This document shows positions 37,855 to 46,941 of a stretch of DNA of 64,000 nucleotides, piece by piece. Origin of the DNA: Rhodovulum adriaticum. Lineage in GTDB: Bacteria > Pseudomonadota > Alphaproteobacteria > Rhodobacterales > Rhodobacteraceae. A model generated the notes under the pieces. That model had not been told where the DNA came from. It saw only the letters and a list, made by a program, of their open reading frames with translations, and made no database searches. The stretch covers positions 124,001 to 188,000 of the forward strand of contig NZ_SLXL01000003.1 of the NCBI RefSeq assembly GCF_004345735.1. Direction: 5' to 3'. A program made the position numbers and the translations under genes. The first letter of the stretch is position 1. The number at the start of each line of letters is the position of its first letter.

Positions 37855-40800
37855 TCTGCTTCTCCCCTTCGGGGTCGTAGAACACGGGGCTGACGATCCG
37901 CGCGGGCTGCGTGCGCCCATCGGTGCGCATGAAGTTCAGCACCTCGCCCATCCGGTCCGGTCCGTGCCGCACCAGCCCCATCGCGATGCCGCGCCCCAGC
38001 GTCGGCGAATGGTAGGTCGAGGTCACCCGCCCCTGGGTGTTGCACTGGCCGTTCGCGTTCAGCCCGTCATCCACCGCGTAGGCACCGTCAGGCAACACGC
38101 TGCCGTCCAGGGTTTCCAGGCCCACCAGTTTCCAACGGTCGGGGTCGGTCATGTGCACCCGCTCTTGCGCGCGCTTGCCGATGAAATCGGCCTTCTTCTT
38201 GGACACGGCCCAGTCCAGCCCCAGATCCTGCGGGATCACCGTGCCGTCGGTTTCGTCCCCAATCATGATAAAGCCCTTTTCGGCCCGCATGATATGCAGC
38301 GCCTCGGTGCCGTAGGGCGCGACACCCAGATCGGCCCCGGCGTCCAGGCAGGCGTCCCAGAACGCCCGCCCCTGCCCCGCGGGCACGGCCACCTCAAAGC
38401 TGAGTTCGCCCGAGAAGGAGATGCGGTAGACCCGCGCCGGGATGCCCGCCAGTTCGCCCTCAACCCAGCCCATGAAGGACAGCGCCTCGCGCGACAAATC
38501 CATACCGCCCAGCCGGTCCAGCAGCACCCGCGCCTTGGGGCCGACAACGGCCACCTGCGCGAACTGCTCGGTCAGGTTGATGACATGCACCTTCAGGTCC
38601 CACCACTCGGTCTGCAGCCATTCCTCAAGGTGCGCGTGCACATGCTCGGCCCCGCCAGAGGTGGTGTGACACAGAAAGCTGTCCTCGGACAGCCGCGCCA
38701 CCACGCCGTCATCCATCAGAAAGCCGTTTTCGCTGCACATCAGCCCATAGCGGCAGCGGCCCGGTTTCAGGGTGGACATCATGTTGGTGTAGACGCGATC
38801 CAGGAATTCGGCCGCGTCCGGCCCCGTCACCAGCAGCTTGCCCAGGGTGGAGGCATCCAGCAGACCCACGTTTTCACGGGTGTTGCTCACCTCGCGCTGG
38901 ACGGCCTGCGCCCGGCTTTCGCCCTTGCGCGGATAGGCATAGGGGCGGCGCCACTGGCCCACGGGTTCGAACACCGCGCCCTGCTCCGTGTGCCAGTCGT
39001 GCATTGGCGTCTTGCGCACGGGCTGGAACAGATCGCCGCGCGCCTCGCCTGCGATGGCACCGAAGGTCAGCGGCGTATAGGGCGGGCGGAAGGTGGTGGT
39101 GCCCACCTGCGGGATCTCTGCGCCCAGGCTGTCGGCAAGGATGGCAAGCCCGTTGATATTGGACAGCTTCCCCTGGTCGGTCGCCATGCCGAGCGTGGTG
39201 TAACGCTTGGTATGCTCGACGCTTTCATAGCCCTCGCGCGCGGCCAGCTGGACATCCGACACCTTCACGTCGTTCTGGTAGTCCAGGAACATCTTCATCC
39301 GCTGGGCCGGGCTGGCCCGGCCCGGCATCACCCAGACCGGCTGCATCGGCGCCTCTGCCGGGGCGTCGGCGCGGGGTGGTTGTGCGGTGATCTGGTGCCC
39401 AAGCGCCGCAGCAGCCGCCACCGCTGCGCGGGCCGCGTCGTCCAGACAGTCCGTCGCATGCAGCGCGCCGTTGGCGCTGCCTGCCACATGCACGAAGGGC
39501 TGGCCATCGGCCCCCGTCGGCGCACGGTCGGGATCGGGCCGGAACATCGCATGGGTGTTGTCCCAAGTCAGCTTGCCCCCGCAATGGGACCACAGGTGCA
39601 CCACCGGCGACCAGCCGCCCGACATCGCCACCGCGTCGCAGGCGATGGTGTCGGTGGCCAGTCCGATGCCGCCCGCGTTGCCGATGCCCACACCCTTGAC
39701 CCGCGTGGTGCCCTTGACCTTGACCACCGCCCTGCCGGTACGCACGGGAATGCCGCGCGCGCGGGCCTGTTGCGGCAGCGGGCCGTCGGCCGCATCGCGC
39801 GCATCCAGGATGGCAGGCACCTCCAGCCCCGCGTCAAGCAGCGCCAAAGCGGTTCGGTAAGCGTCGTCATTGTTGGTCACGACCACCGTGCGCCGGCCCG
39901 GGGCCACCGCCCAGTTCACCACGTAGTCGCGCATGGCCGAGGCCAGCATGACCCCCGGCACGTCATTTCCCGGGAAGGCCAGGGGACGTTCGATCGCGCC
40001 GGTCGCGGTGACGATCTGTTGCGCGCGGATCTTCCACAGGCGATGCCGGGGGCCGGGCGCATCCGGCGCATGATCGGTCAGCCGCTCATGCGCCAGAACA
40101 TAGCCATGGTCAAAGACGCCCGTGCCCTGCATCCGCAGCCGCAGGTGGACATTGTCCATCGCCTGCAACGCGGCGACCGTTTGCGCCACCCACGCGCCCG
40201 CGGGCATCCCGTCCACGATCACGCCATCCACGGGCGCGCGCCCACCCCAATGGGCGGTCTGCTCGATCAGCAGCACCTGGGCACCGGATTGCGCCGCGCT
40301 CAGCGCCGCCTGCAAACCGGCGATACCCCCGCCGATCACCAGCAGATCGACATGGGCATGGAAATGTTCATAGGCGTCAGGGTCGGTTTCGGTCGGCGCT
40401 TGACCCAGGCCCGCCGACTGACGGATCACGGGTTCGTAAACATGCTTCCAGAAGGCGCGCGGCCACAGGAACGTCTTGTAATAGAACCCCGCGGGCAGAA
40501 AGCGCGCCAGCCGCGCATTGACCGCGCCGACATCGAAGGCGAGCGAGGGGAACCGGTTCTGGCTTTCTGCCACCAGCCCGTCGAACAGCTCGGTCATCGT
40601 GGCGCGCTGGTTCGGCTCGAACCGGCCGCCGATGCCGAGGCCCACCAGCGCGTTCGGTTCCTCTACCCCCGAAGCGACCAGCCCGCGCGGGCGGTGATAC
40701 TTGAAGGACCGGCCGACCATCATATGGTCGTTGGCCAGCAACGCCGCGGCCAGCGTGTCGCCGGCAAACCCCGTGCATTCCACCCCGTCGAAGGCAAAGC

Positions 40801-40855
40801 GGCGCGGCGCGCCCCGGTCGATCAGGCGCCCGCCGGTTTCCAGCCGAAAGCTCAT
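37847..40855 (-). CDS. soxA: Sarcosine oxidase alpha subunit SoxA
   Basis: 1,002 residues. It binds NAD+ and tetrahydrofolate in the four-subunit enzyme that converts sarcosine to glycine and methylene-tetrahydrofolate. An N-terminal ferredoxin-like region (SFRLETGGRLIDRGAPRRFA) precedes the pyridine-nucleotide fold (LLVIGGGIAGLQAALSAAQS) and a C-terminal GcvT-like folate-binding domain (VGLLDASTLGKLLVTGPDAA, EWLQTEWWDLKVHVINLTEQ). It overlaps soxD by four bases and soxG by eight. Confidence 0.95.
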   Translation of the reverse strand: MSFRLETGGRLIDRGAPRRFAFDGVECTGFAGDTLAAALLANDHMMVGRSFKYHRPRGLVASGVEEPNALVGLGIGGRFEPNQRATMTELFDGLVAESQNRFPSLAFDVGAVNARLARFLPAGFYYKTFLWPRAFWKHVYEPVIRQSAGLGQAPTETDPDAYEHFHAHVDLLVIGGGIAGLQAALSAAQSGAQVLLIEQTAHWGGRAPVDGVIVDGMPAGAWVAQTVAALQAMDNVHLRLRMQGTGVFDHGYVLAHERLTDHAPDAPGPRHRLWKIRAQQIVTATGAIERPLAFPGNDVPGVMLASAMRDYVVNWAVAPGRRTVVVTNNDDAYRTALALLDAGLEVPAILDARDAADGPLPQQARARGIPVRTGRAVVKVKGTTRVKGVGIGNAGGIGLATDTIACDAVAMSGGWSPVVHLWSHCGGKLTWDNTHAMFRPDPDRAPTGADGQPFVHVAGSANGALHATDCLDDAARAAVAAAAALGHQITAQPPRADAPAEAPMQPVWVMPGRASPAQRMKMFLDYQNDVKVSDVQLAAREGYESVEHTKRYTTLGMATDQGKLSNINGLAILADSLGAEIPQVGTTTFRPPYTPLTFGAIAGEARGDLFQPVRKTPMHDWHTEQGAVFEPVGQWRRPYAYPRKGESRAQAVQREVSNTRENVGLLDASTLGKLLVTGPDAAEFLDRVYTNMMSTLKPGRCRYGLMCSENGFLMDDGVVARLSEDSFLCHTTSGGAEHVHAHLEEWLQTEWWDLKVHVINLTEQFAQVAVVGPKARVLLDRLGGMDLSREALSFMGWVEGELAGIPARVYRISFSGELSFEVAVPAGQGRAFWDACLDAGADLGVAPYGTEALHIMRAEKGFIMIGDETDGTVIPQDLGLDWAVSKKKADFIGKRAQERVHMTDPDRWKLVGLETLDGSVLPDGAYAVDDGLNANGQCNTQGRVTSTYHSPTLGRGIAMGLVRHGPDRMGEVLNFMRTDGRTQPARIVSPVFYDPEGEKQNV

Positions 40856-41181
40856 TGCCCCGCCTCCCAGTCAAAGCCGGGATGTGTCGCGGCGATCCGG
40901 TCGATGATGTCCTGCGGCGGGCGGGTGACCTGCGCGGAATAGGTGCCAAAGACCTGCAAACTGCGGGTGTCACGCGCGGCATGGAACCACTTGCCGCAGC
41001 CATGGGCGTGGCGCCAGCGTTCGAAATGAACGCCATAGGGATTCTTGCGCAGGAAAAGGTAGCCTTCGAAGGCTTCGTCTGAGGACCCGGGGCCGTGGCG
41101 CGTCAGATGCGCCTCGCCGCCCGGGGTCAGTTCGGTCTCGTCTGCGGCCGCGCCGCAATACGGGCAGGTCAAGCGAAGCAT
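40852..41181 (-). CDS. soxD: Sarcosine oxidase delta subunit SoxD
   Basis: 109 residues. Small zinc-binding subunit: CPYCGAAADETELTPGGEAH near the N-terminus and HAHGCGKWFHAARDTRS give the cysteine and histidine ligands. It stabilises the complex. Its stop overlaps the soxA start (ATGA). Upstream, across 54 bases, lies a small membrane-protein gene rather than soxB itself. Confidence 0.93.
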   Translation of the reverse strand: MLRLTCPYCGAAADETELTPGGEAHLTRHGPGSSDEAFEGYLFLRKNPYGVHFERWRHAHGCGKWFHAARDTRSLQVFGTYSAQVTRPPQDIIDRIAATHPGFDWEAGQ

Positions 41182-41235
41182 CGCGCCCCCCTGGTCTGGA
41201 ATTGCATCAGACGGGGGGCGGCGATGGTGCCCCCC

Positions 41236-41400
41236 TTATTCCTCGGGCAGGGGATAAACCTGCACGGAGGCCTCGCCGCGCGGCGTGTAGATCTGGTTCG
41301 CGACCACGGCAAGGAAAAGCGGCACAAGCAGGCCGCCGACAAGGCCGATCCACTTGGCAGCGGACGGGGGCACGAGCACGGCATATTGATCGTCAGACAT
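41236..41400 (-). CDS. Small single-pass membrane protein in the sarcosine oxidase operon
   Basis: 54 residues, easily missed by length. A short polar start (MSDDQYAVLVPPSAAKWIGL) leads into one hydrophobic segment, VGGLLVPLFLAVVANQIYTP, then a short tail ending in LPEE. A purine-rich GAGAGG sits upstream of the ATG, codon use matches neighbours, and the gene lies in the same direction between soxB and soxD. No known family comes to mind. It could anchor the oxidase at the membrane, aid substrate entry, or act independently; all of this is inference. Confidence 0.7.
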   Translation of the reverse strand: MSDDQYAVLVPPSAAKWIGLVGGLLVPLFLAVVANQIYTPRGEASVQVYPLPEE

Positions 41401-41490
41401 GGGCGCCTCTCACTGTTGCGTTTGGGGCAACTTATTGAAACACGGCGCCCGGTCAAGGCGACCAAACGCCCGAAAGGCCCATCTGCGACA

Positions 41491-41515
41491 GTGCGGCCCA
41501 GATCGTTGGCCGCAC
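41491..41515 (-). other. Intercistronic hairpin after soxB
   Basis: GTGCGGCC and GGCCGCAC form a perfect eight-base stem with a nine-base loop, 40 bases past the soxB stop and before the small membrane-protein gene. It may set relative transcript levels within the operon. There is no T tract. Confidence 0.5.
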
Positions 41516-41554
41516 CATGGACAGGCAAGCGCCACAGGCGCAGCGCCACGCCCA

Positions 41555-42808
41555 TCAATGCGCCACCCCCGCGGCGACGCTTTCGTCAATGAACCGCCCC
41601 TCGCGGAAACGGTCCAGTCCGAATTCGGCACTCAGCGGCCCAGGTTCGCCCTTGGCGACCAGTTCCGCCATGGCCCAGCCGGATCCGGGAATCGCCTTGA
41701 ACCCGCCGGTGCCCCAACCGCAGTTGATGAAACAGTTTCCCAGGGGCGTTTTCGACAGGATGGGCGAGCGGTCGCCGGTCATGTCCACGATACCGCCCCA
41801 CTGGCGCAGCATCTTCAGCCGGGTGATGATCGGGAAGGTTTCGCACAGGGCACGCACGGTTTCCTCGACATGGTGGAAACTGCCCCGCTGGGTAAAGTTG
41901 TTGAAACTGTCCGCGCCGCCGCCGATCACCATCTCGCCCTTGTCGGACTGGCTCATGTAGCCGTGCACGGTGTTGGCCATCACGACGACATCCATGCAGG
42001 GCTTGATCGGTTCCGACACCAGCGCCTGCAACGCCACCGATTCAACCGGCAGCCGGAAACCGGCCATATCGGCCAGCCGCCCGGAATGCCCCGCCACCAC
42101 GATGGCGAGTTTTCCGCAACCGATGGCGCCTTTCGTGGTCTCGATGCCGGTGACCTGCCCGCCGGACTGGCGCACGCCGGTCACCTCGCAATTCTGAATG
42201 ATGTCCATGCCCATCGCCGAACAGGCCCGCGCATAGCCCCAGGCCACCGCATCGTGCCGCGCGGTGCCGCCGCGGGCCTGCCAAAGCGCCCCCAGAACCG
42301 GATAGCGCGGCCCGTCGATATTCATGATCGGGACGATCTCCTTGACGCGCTTCGGCCCGATGAACTCGGTCGGGATGCCCTGCAACACGTTGGCATGCGC
42401 GGTCCGCTTCCAGCCGCGCACCTCGTGTTCGGTCTGGGCCAGCATCAGCACGCCGCGCGGGCTGAACATGACGTTCATGTTCAGATCTTGGCTCAGGTTT
42501 TCATACAGCGACCGCGCCTTTTCGTAGATCGCGGCCGAGGCATCCTGCAGGTAGTTGGAGCGGATGATCGTGGTGTTGCGGCCCGTGTTGCCGCCGCCCA
42601 GCCAGCCCTTTTCCACCACCGCGACGTTGCGGATGCCGTGGTTGCGGCCCAGGTAATAGGCGGTGGCCAGCCCGTGGCCGCCTGCCCCCACGACAATCAC
42701 ATCGTATTTCGCCTTCGGCGCGGGCGAGGCCCAGGCCCGCTCCCATCCGCTGTGGTAACGGGTGGCCTCGCGGGCGACGGCGAAGGCGGAATAACGTCTG
42801 GTGGCCAA
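41555..42808 (-). CDS. soxB: Sarcosine oxidase beta subunit SoxB
   Basis: 417 residues counted from a TTG at 42808, which is preceded by a strong GAGGGAG and gives LATRRYSAFAVAREATRYHS, the normal SoxB opening and length; a TTG at 42853 would add 15 unlikely residues. It oxidises sarcosine with FAD and covalent FMN. The dinucleotide fold is YDVIVVGAGGHGLATAYYLG. It starts the operon soxB-small protein-soxD-soxA-soxG for glycine betaine/sarcosine breakdown. Other glycine betaine demethylation genes are not in view. Confidence 0.93.
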   Translation of the reverse strand: MATRRYSAFAVAREATRYHSGWERAWASPAPKAKYDVIVVGAGGHGLATAYYLGRNHGIRNVAVVEKGWLGGGNTGRNTTIIRSNYLQDASAAIYEKARSLYENLSQDLNMNVMFSPRGVLMLAQTEHEVRGWKRTAHANVLQGIPTEFIGPKRVKEIVPIMNIDGPRYPVLGALWQARGGTARHDAVAWGYARACSAMGMDIIQNCEVTGVRQSGGQVTGIETTKGAIGCGKLAIVVAGHSGRLADMAGFRLPVESVALQALVSEPIKPCMDVVVMANTVHGYMSQSDKGEMVIGGGADSFNNFTQRGSFHHVEETVRALCETFPIITRLKMLRQWGGIVDMTGDRSPILSKTPLGNCFINCGWGTGGFKAIPGSGWAMAELVAKGEPGPLSAEFGLDRFREGRFIDESVAAGVAH

Positions 42809-43003
42809 CGGGCGACTCCCTCTTGCGGCGGGCGTGTACCGCCCTTCTAGCAACGTTGCGCCGACTAGGCCCGACCCGCCAGCGGCATCGCATCACAAGA
42901 ACGCGACATGGGGCCGGGTGCAAGGGGGGCATGGCCTTTCCCCCTTTCGGGGCGCCGCCCGGCAGTCTAGACCGGGGGCGAAGACGACAAAGGATAAGGC
43001 CCC

Positions 43004-44245
43004 ATGCTGTTCACGGCTCTCGCCATTGCCCTTGCCGCGATCGTCGCGGCGTTCATGCTGGTCACAATGCTGCGCGGGCGGCGCGGCGACGGGCCCGCCG
43101 CGGCCTATGACCTGCAGGTCTACCGCGAACAGCTGGAAGAGGTGGACCGCGACCTGGCCCGCGGCATCATCACCGAGGACGAGGCCGCCCGCATCCGCAC
43201 CGAGGTTTCCCGCCGCGTGCTGGAGGCCGACCGCAAGCTTGCCGCGCAAAAGGCGGCCGGACAGGCGCCGCAGGGGATCAGCGCCGCCGCCGGCGGCCTG
43301 GTCATGGCCGCGCTGCTGGGCGGGGGCTGGTTCATCTACAGCCAGATCGGCGCGCCGGGCTATCCCGACCTGCCGCTGCAGGAACGCGTGACCGCCGCCG
43401 AGGAGGCACGCGAAAACCGCCCCTCGCAAGCCCAGGCCGAGGCCAATGCCGGCCCGCTGCCCGCGCTGGAGGCGCCCGAGCCGGACCATCTGAAGCTGGT
43501 CGAGCAATTGCGCGAGGTCGTGGCCGAACGGCAGAACGACCTGCGCGGCTTTCTGCTGCTGGCCCGCAACGAGGCCGCCCTGGGCAATTTCGACGCCGCG
43601 CACAAGGCGCAGGCCCGCGCGATCGAGCTGAAACAGGGCCGGGCGACCGCCGAGGATTACGGCACGCTGGCCGACATGATGGTGATCGCCGCCGGTGGCT
43701 ATGTCTCGCCCGAGGCCGAAGAGGCCCTGCGCCAGGCCCTGGGCCGCGATCCCGACAATGGCATCGGGCTGTATTACTGGGGCCTGATGCACCTGCAAAC
43801 CGGACGCCCCGACATCGCGTTCAACGTCTGGCGCAAGCTGCTGACCGTGTCCGAACGCGGCGATCCCTGGCTGACGCCCGTGCGCAGCCGGATGGAAGAA
43901 CTGGCCTGGCAGGCGGGGGTGCAGAACTACCAGCTGCCGCCCCTGCCCCAGGCCAACGCCCCCCTGCGCGGCCCCAGTGCCGAGGACATGGAAGCCGCCG
44001 CCGACATGACCCCGGAACAGCGTCAGCAGATGATCCAGGGCATGGTCGCCAATCTGTCCGAGCGGCTGGCGACCCAGGGCGGCACCCCGCAGGAATGGGC
44101 CCAGCTGATCCGCGCCCTGGGCATCCTGGGCGACACCCAGCAGGCCGGGGCAATCTGGACAGAGGCGCAGCAGGTCTTTGCCCAGCACCCGGACGCGCTG
44201 GAACTGGTGCGCGGGGCGGCCGTGGATGCCGGTGTCGCGCAGTGA
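43004..44245 (+). CDS. ccmI: Cytochrome c biogenesis protein CcmI
   Basis: 413 residues. Two membrane segments (FTALAIALAAIVAAFMLV and GLVMAALLGGGWFIYSQIG) flank a cytoplasmic coiled region (YREQLEEVDRDLARGIITED), and a large periplasmic TPR domain follows. It holds apocytochrome c for haem ligation in the Ccm system I. The stop overlaps the ruvX GTG start. Cytochrome c genes near the right end need this machinery. Confidence 0.92.
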   Translation: MLFTALAIALAAIVAAFMLVTMLRGRRGDGPAAAYDLQVYREQLEEVDRDLARGIITEDEAARIRTEVSRRVLEADRKLAAQKAAGQAPQGISAAAGGLVMAALLGGGWFIYSQIGAPGYPDLPLQERVTAAEEARENRPSQAQAEANAGPLPALEAPEPDHLKLVEQLREVVAERQNDLRGFLLLARNEAALGNFDAAHKAQARAIELKQGRATAEDYGTLADMMVIAAGGYVSPEAEEALRQALGRDPDNGIGLYYWGLMHLQTGRPDIAFNVWRKLLTVSERGDPWLTPVRSRMEELAWQAGVQNYQLPPLPQANAPLRGPSAEDMEAAADMTPEQRQQMIQGMVANLSERLATQGGTPQEWAQLIRALGILGDTQQAGAIWTEAQQVFAQHPDALELVRGAAVDAGVAQ

Positions 44246-44721
44246 GCGTTCACGACACCCCCGAGGCGCTGGCCGCCGCCCTGCCCCGTGGCCGCGCGCT
44301 GCTGGGCCTGGACCTGGGTGACAAGACCATCGGCGTGGCGGTGTCCGACGGGCTGTGGTCGGTGGCCACGCCCCTGGAAACCATCCGCAGGCGCAAGTTC
44401 GGGCTGGACGCCGCGCGCGTTCTGGAAATCGCCACCGGCCGCGATGCGGGCGGCCTGCTGCTGGGCCTGCCGCGCAACATGGACGGAACCGAGGGACCGC
44501 GCTGCCAGTCCACCCGCGCCTTTGCCCGCAACCTGTCGCGCCTGACCGATCTGCCGATCGGGTTCTGGGATGAACGGCTGTCCACCGTCGCCGCCGAACG
44601 CGCCCTGCTGGAGGCCGACACATCGCGCCGCCGCCGAGCCGAGGTCATTGACCATGTGGCCGCCGGATATATCTTGCAGGGCTTCCTGGACCGGCTGTCC
44701 CATATGGAGCGCGACGGATGA
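44242..44721 (+). CDS. ruvX: Putative pre-16S rRNA nuclease RuvX/YqgF
   Basis: 159 residues starting with GTG, overlapping the ccmI stop by four bases. RNase H-like fold with the family motifs LLGLDLGDKTIGVAVSD, GLLLGLPRNMDGTEGP and FWDERLSTVAAE; the acidic residues of the active centre are present. It is involved in 16S rRNA 5'-end maturation. Its 3' end overlaps the DUF1289 gene by four bases. Confidence 0.92.
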   Translation: MSVHDTPEALAAALPRGRALLGLDLGDKTIGVAVSDGLWSVATPLETIRRRKFGLDAARVLEIATGRDAGGLLLGLPRNMDGTEGPRCQSTRAFARNLSRLTDLPIGFWDERLSTVAAERALLEADTSRRRRAEVIDHVAAGYILQGFLDRLSHMERDG

Positions 44722-44909
44722 CCAAAGCCACCCCCATCGAAACCCCCTGCACCCAGGTCTGCCGGGTCGATCCCGAAACGCGGCTGTGCATCGGTTGTGC
44801 GCGCTCTATCGACGAAATCGGCGGCTGGCTGCGGATGAGCCCCGACGAAAGGCGCCGCGTCATGGCGGAACTGCCGGGCCGACAGCCGCGACGCGCCCGC
44901 ACCGCATAA
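44718..44909 (+). CDS. DUF1289 small cysteine-rich protein
   Basis: 63 residues. Four cysteines in TPCTQVCRVDPETRLCIGCA define the DUF1289 family, which probably binds a metal or an iron-sulfur cluster. The tail WLRMSPDERRRVMAELP is the other conserved block. Function is not established. It overlaps the ruvX stop by four bases and is the last gene of this run. Confidence 0.88.
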   Translation: MTKATPIETPCTQVCRVDPETRLCIGCARSIDEIGGWLRMSPDERRRVMAELPGRQPRRARTA

Positions 44910-44925
44910 GGGCCGCTGGCGTGGT

Positions 44926-45363
44926 CTAGCGCGGCGTCGGCGGTGTGGACCATTCCGGCAGCGGGAACAGCCTGTCATAGGCCCAGTTGAACGCCAGCGC
45001 ATAGGTCATGTAAAAGGCCGCCAGCGACACATCCATCACCAAGGCCTGCCACAGCGTCACGCCCAGATACCACGCGAACAGCGGCATCAGGACGACCAGC
45101 AGACCCAGCTCGAACAGCACCGCGTGAACAATCCGCGCCAGCGGCCGCTTCAGTGTGGTGCCGGTCAGCCGCCGCAGCCCCAGATCGAAGGCGTGGTTGT
45201 AGACCATGTTCCACAGCACGGCGATCACGGCGCTGGCCGCGCTGACCACCCCGATATCCTGCATGGGCATGTCGAACAACGCCGCCCCCAGGGGCACGAC
45301 GATCAACAGCGCCAGAACCTCAAAGCTGAGGGCATGACGAATCCGGTCAAGTGGCGTGCGCAT
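44926..45363 (-). CDS. PACE-family multidrug/biocide efflux transporter
   Basis: 145 residues from the ATG at 45363. Two tandem bacterial transmembrane pairs (four helices): LSFEVLALLIVVPLGAALFD, GVVSAASAVIAVLWNMVYNH, then HAVLFELGLLVVLMPLFAWY and MDVSLAAFYMTYALAFNWAY. The NHAFD and conserved Glu/Asn residues fit the AceI/PACE family, which exports chlorhexidine, acriflavine or short-chain diamines. The native substrate is unknown. It is convergent with DUF1289. Confidence 0.87.
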   Translation of the reverse strand: MRTPLDRIRHALSFEVLALLIVVPLGAALFDMPMQDIGVVSAASAVIAVLWNMVYNHAFDLGLRRLTGTTLKRPLARIVHAVLFELGLLVVLMPLFAWYLGVTLWQALVMDVSLAAFYMTYALAFNWAYDRLFPLPEWSTPPTPR

Positions 45364-45498
45364 CGCAACCTCGGGTCTGGTGCCGGGCATCCCGGCCTAC
45401 ACGGCGCGCCGGGCCGTGGGCCGACGCCCACGGGACATGGCATGCGCCAGGCAGGTCGGCAAGGGCCTGTCTGGCCCGGTGCGGGGGCGCGCTGTCCC

Positions 45499-46245
45499 CT
45501 ACCCCGCCGCGGCGCGCAGCAGCCGCTTGCGCGAGGGCGGGATCGCGCGGATTTCCAGCCCGGTGAACACATGCAGCGTGTTCAGGTCGCGATCCACCAC
45601 CGCGTGGTCGCTGACCCAGCCCCCCATCACCAGGTAGGACCGCAGGAGCGGCGGCATCCCCAGCATCGCGCGCTTGGCGTCCGGCTTGCGCAGCCGCAGG
45701 TTCTGGGCAAAGCGAAACACGTTCGGCGCCTTGACCCGCGGCAGCCAGCGCTTGGGGCCAAGGTGGCGTTCCTTGAGCAGGGCAAAGGCGTCCATATAGG
45801 CCTCGGCCTCGGTCCCCTTGAAGGAGGAACAGCCGAACAGCATTTCGACCCCTTCCTCGTCCACGAAACGGGTCATCGCGCCCCAGGCCACGCGCAGGAT
45901 GTCGGGATCGCGCCAGTCGGGATGGATGCAAAAGCGGCCCATCTCGACCATCGGGCCGTCGAATTCGGCCAGGGCCGACAGCTCGTAATACTGGGCCGAA
46001 TAGCTTTGACCGATCTCGGCGCCGCAATGCAGGGGCAGCAGGCGGAAACAGCAGACCAGCTCGCCCGTGCGCGCCTCTTCGACCAGCACATGCCGGCAGG
46101 CGGCATCGAAATCGTCGGCGTCCACGCCGTCGGGGATCTGGGGCGTGGCGCGGAACGTCTGGTAGCGCAGGCGCTGCGCGGCCTCGACATCGGCAGGACC
46201 ATTGGCCAGGCGGGCCGTGTAACGACCCTTGCGAAGTGACAGCAT
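45499..46245 (-). CDS. olsB: L-ornithine N(alpha)-acyltransferase OlsB
   Basis: 248 residues from the ATG at 46245. It transfers a 3-hydroxyacyl chain from acyl carrier protein to ornithine, the first step to ornithine lipids. Family blocks are LANGPADVEAAQRLRYQTF, VEMGRFCIHPDWRDPDILRV and SSFKGTEAEAYMDAFALLKE, and PPLLRSYLVMGGWVSDHAV. The partner OlsA is not adjacent, which is usual in Rhodobacterales. Ornithine lipids are a phosphate-free membrane component. Confidence 0.88.
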   Translation of the reverse strand: MLSLRKGRYTARLANGPADVEAAQRLRYQTFRATPQIPDGVDADDFDAACRHVLVEEARTGELVCCFRLLPLHCGAEIGQSYSAQYYELSALAEFDGPMVEMGRFCIHPDWRDPDILRVAWGAMTRFVDEEGVEMLFGCSSFKGTEAEAYMDAFALLKERHLGPKRWLPRVKAPNVFRFAQNLRLRKPDAKRAMLGMPPLLRSYLVMGGWVSDHAVVDRDLNTLHVFTGLEIRAIPPSRKRLLRAAAG

Positions 46246-46295
46246 CGTGACGGCTCCACGGGACTGGCGGGCGTTGTCCGCGCGCCTAACTATGA

Positions 46296-46316
46296 TTGCG
46301 TGGCGATAGCACGCAA
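46296..46316. promoter_or_regulatory. Inverted repeat between olsB and msrB
   Basis: TTGCGTG and CACGCAA are perfect seven-base arms around a seven-base centre, in the 107-base region between the divergent olsB and msrB. The site lies 36 bases before the msrB ATG and 51 before olsB, where a shared operator could act on both. Confidence 0.4.
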
Positions 46317-46352
46317 GATGTGACAGCAATTTGACAGGAGGAAAGTGACCGA

Positions 46353-46760
46353 ATGCCTCAGAAGATTTCCAGGACCGATGCCGAGTGGCGCGCCCAGCTT
46401 TCCGACCTGGCCTACAAGGTGACCCGCAAGCACGGCACCGAGCGCGCCTTTACCCATGACGATTTCCCCAAGGCGCCGGGTGTGTTCCGCTGCATCTGCT
46501 GCGGGGCGCCGCTCTTTGAGCAGGGGGACAAGTTCGACAGCGGCACAGGGTGGCCCAGCTTTACCCGGCCGATCGACGGCGACGCCGTGGGCGAACAGGT
46601 CGACCGCAGCCTGTTCATGAAACGGACAGAGGTGCATTGCGCCGCCTGTGACGCGCATCTGGGCCATGTCTTTCCCGACGGGCCGGCCCCCACGGGGTTA
46701 CGGTATTGCATCAACGGCGTGGCGCTGGATTTCGCCCCCGAGGGGGAAACGCAATCCTGA
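46353..46760 (+). CDS. msrB: Peptide-methionine (R)-S-oxide reductase MsrB
   Basis: 135 residues. It repairs methionine R-sulfoxide in proteins. Zinc cysteines are in [17 protein letters not shown] and [13 protein letters not shown], and the catalytic Cys119 is in [12 protein letters not shown]; the substrate motif [12 protein letters not shown] is complete. The start is supported by a purine-rich GGAGGAAAG upstream. It is transcribed away from olsB. Confidence 0.94.
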   Translation: MPQKISRTDAEWRAQLSDLAYKVTRKHGTERAFTHDDFPKAPGVFRCICCGAPLFEQGDKFDSGTGWPSFTRPIDGDAVGEQVDRSLFMKRTEVHCAACDAHLGHVFPDGPAPTGLRYCINGVALDFAPEGETQS

Positions 46761-46833
46761 CGGCTACGGAAAAGTCACGATACGCGGGCTGCACAGGGGG
46801 GCGCAGAATACCGCGCAAAGATCCGCCTGGCCC

Positions 46834-46855
46834 GCATCCCGCCGGGGCGGGGTGC
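46834..46855. terminator. Hairpin between convergent msrB and bamE
   Basis: GCATCCCGCC and GGCGGGGTGC form a ten-base stem with one G-T pair in the 181-base convergent gap. There is no T tract, so intrinsic termination is uncertain. No gene is seen in the gap. Confidence 0.35.
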
Positions 46856-46941
46856 GCGGCCCGGTGAACGCAACAGACGCAACCGGAACGGAAGGTGTTC
46901 TTTTCCAGCCCCAGCCCCGGGGGCAGGCCATCGGCCGCCTG

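Noticed and set aside
37598-40942. 1,114-residue open frame opposite soxA/soxG
   Set aside because: Composition is Gly/His/Arg/Gln-rich shadow sequence; soxA on the other strand is a full, recognisable protein.
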